Below, in pieces: positions 22,222 to 32,319 of a stretch of 64,000 nucleotides of DNA; the stretch's first letter is position 1; each line of letters begins with the position of its first letter. The DNA comes from Aspidapion aeneum (lineage: Eukaryota > Arthropoda > Insecta > Coleoptera > Brentidae): assembly GCA_963576565.1 (NCBI GenBank), contig OY755038.1, positions 205,813,013 to 205,877,012 on the forward strand. The letters are read 5' to 3'. Position numbers and translations under genes: made by a program. Under the pieces are notes generated by a model, which had not been told where the DNA came from, searched no databases, and was given only the letters and a program-made list of their open reading frames with translations.

Positions 22222-25200
22222 TATTAAATTTTATTAAACAACTTTTTAACCCTATAAATTGCGTAATAGCCAAAATTATATTTTTTTCACGTAGCATCAA
22301 TATGAACATCCCATCTTAAAAATTTATCAAGGTTAACACCCAGTAATTTTATAGATTCACTTGGATTCACTACATTTAAGTGGATCTAGGTCTACACTAG
22401 CTCTATTTATTGAACATATAAACTGCAGGCAATCAGTTTTATCAAGATAATAATTTTTTCTTCAAATTCTTTTATCGGTATTTTTAGTTATCTAGACAAC
22501 TCTCGTGTCGTAGTAGATTATTGACATAGTAAAAAACAGTAGTGGTCCCAGGACGGAACCCTGAGAGACTCCTAAACTGATTTACACTCTGAAGATAGGT
22601 TACCTATTTTATCAATAAACTTTTTGTGCTCTAAAATGGATTTTAGGATTCGCAGTGTCTTTAAAGCCCTAAATTTTAAGATTTTCTAGTAAAAAATTAG
22701 TATTAAGAGTATCAAAGGTTTTGTAAAAGTCCTGCGACATATTTCCCGTGTGGTCCACTGTTTATTAAACATTCTAGACATGCCTTTTATAAAATATATA
22801 AATCAAATAAACCGTTTGTCATAAAATGTCATAAAATCTCAAATAATTTTATGCGAACTTAAGTTCTGTCTTAAAATGGAAAAAACGATTGCTGCGGCAA
22901 GAGAGGGTAGATGCAATCGATTGGTTTAGATACAATCAGTGTGATTACAAAGCAACACAAACGATTCAGTTGAAGATACATTTGCTGTAGCACCAAAGTG
23001 CCGACGAAATGAATTAATGTAAATGCAACTAGTGTAATAATTACAATACGAAACATAAGTTCCATTTTCAAAGCGCAGGCGCTACATCATAAAGGAGCAG
23101 CCAATGAGTTTAAATGCAACCAGTCTGATTCCAAAGCAATGCAAATGATTCAGTTAAAAATACATTTCTTACAGAATCAAAGTGTAAACGGCATCGATTG
23201 GTGTAAATAAAACTAGTGTAATTCGCAGACCAAACACAATTTCCATTTTAAAAGCGCAGGCGCCCAGACCCCCGTGAGGTTAAGCTTACAAGCTATACCC
23301 ACGGCAAAATATGACAAAAACAAAAACTTTCTACCAGATTAGCCACGAAACCTTGTTTGATTTTTAAATTCACGGGTACTAAAATTCACGTTTGATATGA
23401 TTTTGTATACTGAATCATTTGTATTGCTTTGTAATCACACTGTTTGCATTTAATTCAACTGTTTGCTAATGTATGGCGTAAAATCATTAACATATGAACG
23501 GTGATCATTGCCTTAAACAAATTGTCTGCTCATTTATGACTTATGAAGTGTGCTCTGAAATGGAACGTATGTTTAGTTTTATAATAACAATGGATGCATT
23601 TAAACCACTTTGGTATGGTGATGCAGCAAAAGTATGTTCAACACAATTGCTTTGTAATCACACTGGTGGCATTTAAACTAATTGGCTTCTCCTTTATGGT
23701 ATAGCGCCTGCGCTTTTAAAATGGAAATTGTGTTTGGTCTGCTAATTACACTAGTTGTATTTACACCAATCGATGCCGTTTACACTTTGATGCTGTCAGA
23801 AATGTATTTTTAACTGATCATTTGCATTGCTTTGTATGTTTAGTTTTATAATTTATAATAACACTGGTTGCATTTAAACCACTTTGGTATGGTGATGCAG
23901 CAAATGTTCAACACAATTGCTTTGTAATCACACTGTTTGCATTTAAACTAATTGGCTGCTCCTTTATGATGTAGCACCTGCGCTTTGAAAATGGAACTTA
24001 TGTTTCGTATTGTAATTATAACACTAGTTGCATTTATATCAATCGATTTCGTCTGCACTTTGGTGCTACAGCAAATGTATCTTCAACTGAATCGTTTGCA
24101 TTGCTTTGAAATCACATTGGTTGCATTTAAACTAATTGGCTGCTCTTTTATGATGTAGCGCCTGCGCTTTGAAAATCGAAATTATGTTTGGTCTTCTAAT
24201 TACACTAGTTGAATTTACATCAATCGATTTCGTCTGCGCATTGGTGCTGCAGCAAATGTATTTTCATTTGAATCATTTGCATTGCTTTGGAGTCACACTG
24301 GTTTCATTTAAACTAATTGGCTGCTCCTTTATGATGTAGCGCCAACGCTTTGAAAATGGAACTTATGTTTCGTCTTGTAATTATTACACTAGTTGCATTT
24401 ACATCAATCGATTTCGCCTGCACTTTGGTGCTACAGCAAATGTATCTTCAACTGAATCGTTTGCATTGCTTTGAAATCACATTGGTTGCATTTAAACTAA
24501 TTGGCTGCTCCTTTATGATGTAGCGCCTGCGCTTTGAAAATCGAAATTATGTTTGGTCTCCTAATTACACTAGTTGAATTTACATCAATCGATTTCGTCT
24601 GCGCATTGGTGCCGCAGTAATCACACTGATTGCATCTAAACCAATCGATTGCATCTACCCTCTCATGCCGCAGCAATCGTTTTTTCCATTTTAAGACAGA
24701 ACTTAAGTTCGCATAAAATTATTTGAGATTTTATGACATTTTATGACAAACGGTTCATTTGATTTATATATTTTATAAAAGGCATGTCTAGAATGTTTAA
24801 TAAACAGTGGACCACACGGGAAATATGTCGCAGGACTTTTACAAAACCTTTGATACTCTTAATACTAATTTTTTATCAGACTTAAGGTCGCATAAAATTA
24901 TTTGAGATTTTATGACATTTTATGACAAACGGTTCATTTGATTTATATATTTTATAAAAGGCATGTCTAGAATGTTCAGCAAAAAGTGGATCACACGGGA
25001 AATATCTCGCAGGACTTTTCCAAAAACTTTGGTACTCTTAATACTAATTTTTTACTAGAAAAGCTTAAAATTTAGGGCTTTAAAGGTACTGGGAATCCTA
25101 AAATCCATTTTAGAGCACAAAAAGTTTATTGATAAAATAGGTAACGTATCTTCAGAGTGTAAATCGGTTTAGGAGTCTCTCAGGGTTCCGTCCTGGGACC

Positions 25201-25530
25201 ACTACTGTCTTTACTATGTCAATAATCTACTACACCTGTCAAAAAAGTATGCAATACTATTTGCCGACGACACGAGAGTGGTCTAGATAACTAAAAATAC
25301 CGATAAAAGAATTTAAAGAATTAATTATTATCTTGATAAAACTGATTGCCTGCAGTTTAACAAATAGAGCTAGTGTAGACCTAGATCCACTAAAATGTAG
25401 TGAATCCAAGTGAATTTATAAAATTACTGGGTGATAAATTTTTAAGATATTCATGTTGATGCTACGTGAAAAAAATATAATTTTGGCTATTACGTAATTT
25501 ATAGGGTTAAAAAGTTGTTTAATAAAAAAA
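22222..25530. mobile_element. 3.3-kb fold-back element with satellite core
   Basis: The outer arms (about 22222-22900 and 24620-25530) are inverted copies. AACAACTTTTTAACCCTATA pairs with TATAGGGTTAAAAAGTTGTT. The pairing continues through CACGTAGCATCAA, CTGATTGCCTGCAG, GTCCTGGGACC and GGCATGTCTAGAATG. The core is a tandem satellite that runs in opposite senses on the two sides of about 23300. The arm itself is a rearranged LINE piece: right-arm frames read GVSQGSVLGPLL and, after a shift, YAILFADDTRVV. The right arm carries an extra direct 179-base duplication (GCATAAAATTATTTGAG at 24711 and 24890) absent on the left. No intact protein. Confidence 0.88.
22880..24650. repeat. 184-bp dimeric satellite
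   Basis: Tandem units are recognised by GCCTGCGCTTTGAAAATGG and CATCAATCGATTTCGTCTGC. Successive CGCTTTGAAA positions 23981, 24165, 24346 and 24530 give periods of 184, 181 and 184. Each unit is two diverged 92-base halves: TACACTAGTTGCATTTACA at 24201 and 24385, with the related CACACTGGTTTCATTTAAA near 24294 in between. Left of about 23300 the units are in the opposite orientation. Short frames inside (for example 22871-23071) are repeat products. Confidence 0.85.
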
Positions 25531-25694
25531 TATTACTCATGTATTATTCCTTAATATTTACACATCTAATAATATTATTATGAGGGGAAATAGTGCGTAC
25601 TTCAAAGAGCGTTTATATCACAAAAAAAAATTATGTTAAGGCTAATAACTGATAATTTACAATTTGGAGATAGTTGCAACCCATTGACTTCTAT

Positions 25695-25737
25695 ATTGAG
25701 TTGTATAACGCCCTTTTAGGGCGTTATACAACTCAAT
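25695..25737. repeat. Perfect 20-bp hairpin
   Basis: ATTGAGTTGTATAACGCCCT, a three-base loop TTT, then the exact complement. TTGCAACCCA flanks it on both sides (about 25673 and 25738) as a short direct repeat. There is no U-run as in a terminator, and its role is unknown. Confidence 0.8.
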
Positions 25738-27369
25738 TGCAACCCAATATTTACTGCACACAAAAAGAAATTCAAGTATTTATTATTTAATTAGTTCTGA
25801 TATCCACAACTATTCCACCAGATCCGATTATCTTTAGATAAAAATTGACAGTGCATTATGGGCAAAAAATTACTTAATAATGTTTCTAAAAAAAATAAAG
25901 ATTTTATCTGATAAAAAAGTTTTTACAAAAAAATTCTTTTTATGTAAATAAAATCTTAGACTACACATTTTAAGTTGTGTTACCTAATGTTTACCTATTT
26001 ATTTGTATTTTTTTTAAATTTAGCACTTCTGCTCGAGAAGAGCAAACATATGCTCATCTCGGCTACTGCTAAGTGCCCCTGACAATGTACATATCTGTTG
26101 TAAAATGGTTTTGGTACAATAAAGTATTTCTATTTCTGTATTTGCAGCATTGCTGCAGCACAGAGCTCCCGGATCTAATAAACAAACGAAGCTATAATTT
26201 CAGCAAATAATGACAACTTTCTAAACGAGTATTTTAATTGAGAACATAAAACTGCTAAATTTGCCAATTTGGGGTGGCGAAACAGCGTTGCATTCCTGGA
26301 ATTATCCATGCGAATTGGCTCATTTATTTTCCGCCAATTATTGAAATGCCTATGATTTGCGGCTAATTTCGTTAATAATTTATTTGCTTATTCGATTAAT
26401 TAAGCCATGCTCTATATCTCTATCTACCTATAGGCTAAAGTCAGAAAAGTAAAGAAATTAAAATTGCAAAAGTATTCAGCGATTTTATACAATATGTCTA
26501 CGAATTGAGCGTGGGTAATGTATAAATGAAGCTTCTGCTTGATCTCAAACTCAGATTTTAAGAAAATAAGCCAAATCAATCATACATGGATAAAATATCG
26601 AACGGTTTTTATAAAGCTCACGATACTGCGATGCTGTACAAGTGTTGAATGCATACTACTTTTAAAATACTTTTTTTTTAAATAAGGTTTTTTAAATTAG
26701 CTCTCTTGTTCTCCTTGTGGCTGGTCAAAATCGGTGTTAATCTAACCTTGGTCAATTCATCCCAAACGTATTACTGATCTAAGCTATAGTCTGTAAATTA
26801 AGACGGAATATAAAGTATAGTAACATCATTTAGTAATTTTGACTTATGCGCCATTTAACTCTATATCGTTACAAAAGATTTTCACTTGATGTAAATAAAT
26901 AAAAGTTTACTTTCAAGTTATGTGGTATGATTATTATTTTGGAAAACAAATAAATGTCTTTGAAAAAAAGTACCACAAAGGAATAATATAAAATAAAAAA
27001 AATGTGTACTCTAAATAGCAAAATACCAATGTAAGTCCAATTGAATTTTCCGTTGTAAACGATTTTTTCCGTGAATCGATTAAGTCTAAACAATTATTGA
27101 ATCGATCATTTACGTCGAATACCCTATGCCTTACGCATCCAAACCAATTTCTGTGTTCTTTGGTTTTCGAAAGTCAAATTCTGTTGAAATCAAAATGGCT
27201 GTAACTACATTTTACACAAAACTGAGATAATCCTCTTTAAAGTGAGAATTCTGTAGTTGCGATTAAATGTAACGCTGTCATTTTGACAATTACAATAAAT
27301 CTATATGGTTTTTGAGTTTTGACGAAATAAATTTGACGGTACCAATATCTAGAAATTCTACAAAATTAC
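25738..27369. other. Mostly unassigned; possible LINE 3' end
   Basis: At 26025-26145 the text GCTCGAGAAGAGC, then CTGACAATGTACATATCTG and CAATAAAGTATTTCTATTTC resembles the 3' untranslated end of a LINE with an AATAAAG tail. The rest is AT-rich with no recognised gene. Confidence 0.35.
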
Positions 27370-27700
27370 GTTGAGCAAATTTTCGAAAATTTGCCACTTC
27401 AAGATGTAGCAAACATGTGGTTCCAGAATCAGCAATCGGAAATCGAGGTACAGTTGCCTGGCCTGCACGTTACGCCTCTTGATTTTTGTATTTGGGGATA
27501 CTTAAAGGATAAACTTTATTCTACTACTCATAATACGATAGAAGAACTTAAGGCAGCCGTTGTTCAAGCCATAGAAGAAATTCATGAACAAATGGTTAAA
27601 GATGTCTCTAATTCATCGATGCAAGATTTGCATGAATAACAACGGTGGAATTTTCGAACATTTGCTTATTTAATTCAATGCTTTGTTATCAGTTTTTAGT
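27370..27700 (+). pseudogene. Mariner/Tc1-type transposase fragment
   Basis: Reads QDVANMWFQNQQ, then LPGLHVTPLDFCIWGYLKD, then KLYSTTHNTIEELKAAV and ends after SMQDLHE. The pattern SPDLTPLDFFLWGYLK, with a D-x-W block just before it, is typical of the C-terminal part of DDE transposases of this superfamily. The expected QDGAPAH segment is deleted between WFQ and the LPG part, and no N-terminal DNA-binding domain is visible. It is a dead, internally deleted copy. Confidence 0.75.
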
Positions 27701-28712
27701 TTTATTCAGAAATAAAAGATAGATTTTAAGAAATTGTATTATTTCTTAGATAGAGAAAAATTTAAAAATAAGGGCCTTAAAGATTTGCATATAAATCAAA
27801 TAAATGGAAAAGTGTTGAAAGGTAGTTACGTAGGTATGGCAACAAACACAACTACGGCATTTTTTTCACAGCCAACTAAGTGAAAAACTATTTTTTTAAT
27901 AAATTCACATTTTCCGTCATCCAAATATAAGCTTATTATACACGGTTGAAAAGCTCCTTTTATGCTCTATTTATTGAAGTATAAATTCAATATGGTGGTC
28001 TTAAGAAATACCAAACTTAGCTATGGTTTCAAAAAAACTAGAAGGCCTAGAAAAAATTTGTTAACGTCATTCGATTGGCCGTAGTTGCTTATACAAAATT
28101 ACCAAATTTCATTAAATTTGTTTGCAAGATGGCGGCGATATTTCAATTTTTCAAAAAACACAATTTTTAGTTTTTACTCGATATTTTAGTAACCCCTGTA
28201 GATATCTTTAATATTGATACAGCACCTGACTGTGCTTAGAATAGCACAACTTTCTTCTCATTTAAGCAAACTCACATCTCTTACCGTTTATATATACAAA
28301 TCTTGTTTGAACTAGTGTGAAGCACATTTTTTTTTACAGACCACTAAATAAATTTTTTCCTTCAGCGTCCTTGATGCCCTCGCAAGCTCGTGCATCAACA
28401 GTCAGCCTCGGGCAAAAATGTTATTTTTCAAGCCCTTGGTACAAAAATACCTATTTTATTACGAGCTGTACCTATACTTGTTCCCTGGCATATATTTTTT
28501 ATGTAATATACGATGCATAACTAATATTCATTATTAATTATCAATTATTATCATCTCCCAAATGGATAATGTTTGCTAAACGATAAATATGTGATTAAAA
28601 ATGGTAATATATGTATGCATTTGGGCCGTTTGAAGTTAAATGCAAATCGCCCACACACAACTAGCTGCATTTTTAATAGCCATCTGCATTGGGATGGCTT
28701 ATAGTCAATGAT

Positions 28713-28760
<48 letters not shown>

Positions 28761-29150
28761 CATATATAACAGGATAGGCCTTTACATATATGCAAAGTGA
28801 GGAAAAAATATTGATATTTACCTTTCCTTGTTTACTTTTACCGTTGTACTCTCCATCAAACAACGCTTTTACTCTTCGATAATATTCTGGGGTTTTGAAA
28901 GTTCGCGGACGTTTGAGTTTTAATATATAACTGGATTTTTACTGAAATTAAGTACTAATAAAGTTTTTTAAATAATCAAAGCTACTTACTTCAAAAAGGA
29001 AACCGGCTTTTCACTCCTATAAAACTCGTTTTTACAAGCAACACATCCTGTTCCCATTTTTTATTTTTGTTCAACAAAAACAATTTCAAAAATATACTGA
29101 CAACATTGACAAACACTTTAATGACAAATCACAAATGACAATCTCTTTTA
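27701..29150. other. Unassigned with (TA)n run
   Basis: A (TA)n run lies at 28715-28758. No gene, RNA or transposon end was recognised in the remainder, including a 67-codon plus-strand frame at 28317. Confidence 0.4.
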
Positions 29151-29179
29151 AAGCTGCGTTCGGAAATTGCATCTCAGAC

Positions 29180-29790
29180 CAGGGCTATCAAAATGGACGG
29201 GCCACGATCCTCCACTTTGTTGACGTCACATCCGGGGCTGATTTTTTTTTTGATGGTCACGTTACGACACAGCTGATTGTCTTTAAAATTTTGAAGTTGA
29301 AATGACGGTTCATGGATATTTGATTATTTGTTAAATAAAGCCGTTTTTGAGATTGTTTTTACTTTATTCTGGCAGAACAATTTTTTTTAAATGTATAGTA
29401 AGCCCTAATTTTTCATAGCCGCTTCATTAGCTCACACAAAAATTAAGTTTAAAGCAGAAGCGAATGTGACAATCACAGATGACAAAGTCAAATACATGTC
29501 AAATATAACAGTTGGCATGTGGTACATGGCGGGTAATTTGATTCAAAATAAGGAATGCTAAATCTTGAAGATTTTAACCTTTTAATCATGTTGCTTCCTT
29601 ACAAACCTTTGGTGGAATATCGGGATGGTGTCTGAGAATATTTCACTGAAATTTTGCGGAAATCTGTAGTGCCATTTTGAAAATATCATAAAAAAACGTC
29701 TGACCTCCCATAAGACCCAATGTAAAATTCAGCCCCGGGAGAACAGCTGATTTTTTCAGGGTCGTGGCCTCTATTTTTGTGTTGGCCTTG
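29180..29790 (+). mobile_element. 611-bp element with 7-bp target duplication, copy A
   Basis: Starts CAGGGCTATCAAAA, ends TTGGCCTTG. The termini are imperfect inverted repeats (GGGCCACGATCCTCC against GGCCACGACCCTGAA). CTCAGAC occurs directly before and directly after, a 7-base target duplication. No coding capacity is seen. The interior includes GACGTCACATCCGGGGCTGA, AACGTCTGACCTCCCATAAG and similar. Confidence 0.9.
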
Positions 29791-29838
29791 CTCAGACGTG
29801 ACGGATTTTTGGTCACGTGATTACAGATTAGTTTGAAC

Positions 29839-30449
29839 CAAGGCCAACACAAAAATAGAGGCCACGACCCTGAAAAAATCAGCTGTTCTCCCGGGGCTGA
29901 ATTTTACATTGGGTCTTATGGGAGGTCAGACGTTTTTTTTATGATATTTTCAAAATGGCACTACAGATTTTCGCAAAATTTCAGTGAAATATTCTCAGAC
30001 ACCATCCCGATATTCCACCAAAGGTTTGTAAGGAAGCAACATGATTAAAAGGTTAAAATCTTCAAGATCTAGCATTTCTTATTTTGAATTCAAATTACCC
30101 GCCATGTACCACATGCCAACTGTTATATTTGACATGTATTTGACTTTGTCATCTGTGATTGTCACATTTGCTTCTGCTTTAAACTGAATTATTGTGTGAG
30201 CTAATGAAGGGGCTATGAAAAATTAAGGATTACTATACATTTAAAAAAAATTGTTCTGCAAGAATAAAGTAAAAACAATCTCAAAAACGGCGTTATTTTA
30301 AAAAAAAAATAATATTCATGAACCGTCATTCTAACTTCAATATTTTAAAGACAATCAGCTGTGTCGTAACGTGACCATCAAAAAAAATCAGCCCCGGATG
30401 TGACGTCAACAAAGTGGAGGATCGTGGCCCGTCCGTTTTGATAGCCCTG
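29839..30449 (-). mobile_element. 611-bp element with 7-bp target duplication, copy B
   Basis: The same element as copy A in opposite orientation, starting CAAGGCCAACACAAAAATAG and ending ATAGCCCTG. It is flanked by TTTGAAC on both sides. Because the duplication differs from that of copy A, the two are independent insertions, 48 bases apart, forming a 1.27-kb palindrome with more than 95% matching by eye. Confidence 0.9.
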
Positions 30450-30494
30450 TTTGAACAAATTGGAATTAACGAACGATCCAGTTTTTATAAAACG

Positions 30495-32145
30495 AGTCGT
30501 TAAATACCGAGATGAATTCCATCAAAGGAGCATGCGCCAAAATTAACGTCAAAATGTCTAATTTAAATTATTGGCGCGAATACCGGGATTGGCACGAGAT
30601 CGAAGAGCTTAACGTATAATAAAAAATTCAAGGTATATAATAATGGTCAATTCTAATTTTCAGGTATGATTTTATGTAGGTATCGGGTGGTTTTTTATAA
30701 CCTGAGCACTCAGCAACTTTATCATTGAAAATAAAGGGCTATAATAAATTGTAGATTTTTTTGGTTAATTATGACAACTTTAAAAGCCAACATAATTTTT
30801 TTCTATCCGTCACCATGTACAGGGTGTCCCAAATTCAATGTTTTTGAGAGGTTTCGGGTATTTCTAGAGGGGCTAAAAAAATCTGATCCCCCTTTGCGAC
30901 ACTCAAATTTCAAAAGAAGCTTAAAGGTGAAAATCGCATTTTGATATAGCAAGCCGTTTTTAAACTACGGGGTGTTTCTAAAAAGTCTGCATTTTGGGAA
31001 GGGGTCTATAACTTGTTTATTTATTAATATTTTTTATTTCTGTGAAAACATTCCTAAGGCACTTTTTTAAGAGGAATTAAACTGTTAAATTAAATTTCAT
31101 TTGTCACGTTTAGTTTTTGAGATATCACATAAAATTATTTTTTTTTATTTTTACCACATATTTTAGTTTGCTTAATGGGTTTAAAATATTTTAATATTAT
31201 AAAATTATAAAAATAAAAAAATAATAAAGAGGTGATTAAAAAATAAAAATAAAGAAAACAATAAAAAAAAATAAAAAATTAAAATATTGACTGTGATACA
31301 TCATTTTAAAGGAAATTTTAAGCTGATTTTAAAAATCGAATAAAAAGAGAGTTATTCTGTAAGAAAAATAACAACTTTATGCAATATTTTAAAAACCAAA
31401 ACAGATAAATAAAAACCGTTTAAGTTGTCAATTCTTCAAGAAAAAATCTATAAGAAAGCTATTTACACAAAAGCAAAATGCAGACAAAAACACTCCGTAG
31501 CTTAAAAACGGCTTGCTATATCTAAATGTGGTTTTCACCTTTAGGCTTCTCTTAAAATTTAAGCGTCGCAAAGAGGGCTCAGTTTTTTTCTATTTCCCCT
31601 AGAAATACCCGACACCACAAAAAAACAACGAATTTGGGACACCCTGTACAGGGTGTGACAATGAAGTCGATTTTTTGAGAGGGAACACCCTGTATATTTT
31701 TGCATTTTAAGATTCGTCTTTTCTTTTTGATTTCAAAAATTTACAATATCTATGTGCTGCGATTAATATTTTTTGAGGTATATGCAGTATTTCTTCTATA
31801 TTGCATTTCAAGTTTATTTTGTTTTGCCATGGGAGTATTGACAAATTTAAATGCGCTAAATCTTAAAAAATGTTTATCGTAGCATAGACAAACAGTAGAA
31901 CCCCGATGACAGTGTTTATTCAAATTAAATTGGGCACTAAATAATTTGTCACACAACTTGCACGTCACCGGCATTTTCACAGCACAAAAACGACGAATTT
32001 TCATCAAAAAGAACTGGGAATTATTAAAGTTTTGCTGTATAAAACCATGCTGAAATATCTCTCAGTTGATTGGTTGGCAGAAATGACAGATCAACGCTTG
32101 CACACGTCTTGGAATTCATCTCGGTATTTAACGACTCGTTTTATA
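30495..32145. mobile_element. Inverted-repeat element, AACGAGTCGTTAAATACCG ends
   Basis: The arm TTTATAAAACGAGTCGTTAA, then ATACCGAGATGAATTCCA at 30485-30522 is inverted at 32108-32145. The interior contains the MITE at 30820-31646. A short minus-strand frame at 31870-32007 (VTCKLCDKLFSAQFNLNKH, then CHRGSTVC) looks like part of a C2H2 zinc finger, perhaps a captured exon. Confidence 0.55.
30820..31646. mobile_element. TA-flanked CAGGGTGTCCC fold-back MITE
   Basis: The ends are CAGGGTGTCCCAAATTCAA and its complement, TA on both sides. The inverted arms run about 200 bases and share GATATAGCAAGCCGTTTTTA, CACCTTT and CTAGAAATACCCGA in complement. Fragments of this family lie at 1-458, 5225-5430, 48960-49490 and near 57350. 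A 44-base miniature (CAGGGTGTGACAATG ending GAACACCCTG, 31649-31692) abuts its right end, sharing the TA. Confidence 0.85.
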
Positions 32146-32319
32146 AATGGTTATAACCTTAAATATAACCAAAAATATTATGTACATATTGGAACTCACG
32201 CCCAGACATAATTTTGACTACATTTTCCTGTGATGTCGGAAATTTATATAATTTGTTGTCTTCAACATCAAATAATTCGATTTCAATCTTTTTACAGATT
32301 TTCTTTTTGTAAACAAAAC

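Noticed and set aside
22121..22309. 62-codon frame with IYIYIY and the similar one at 28551-28763
   Set aside because: These are translations of (TA)n microsatellites.
25695..25737. Rho-independent terminator or microRNA precursor
   Set aside because: There is no T-run after the stem and the genome is eukaryotic. The stem is too short and perfect for a typical microRNA precursor.
29643..30048. Paired frames of 69-71 codons in both arms of the 29.2-30.4 kb palindrome, also at 39.1 and 60.5 kb
   Set aside because: They recur because the 611-bp element recurs. The frames differ in end points between copies and encode no known domain.
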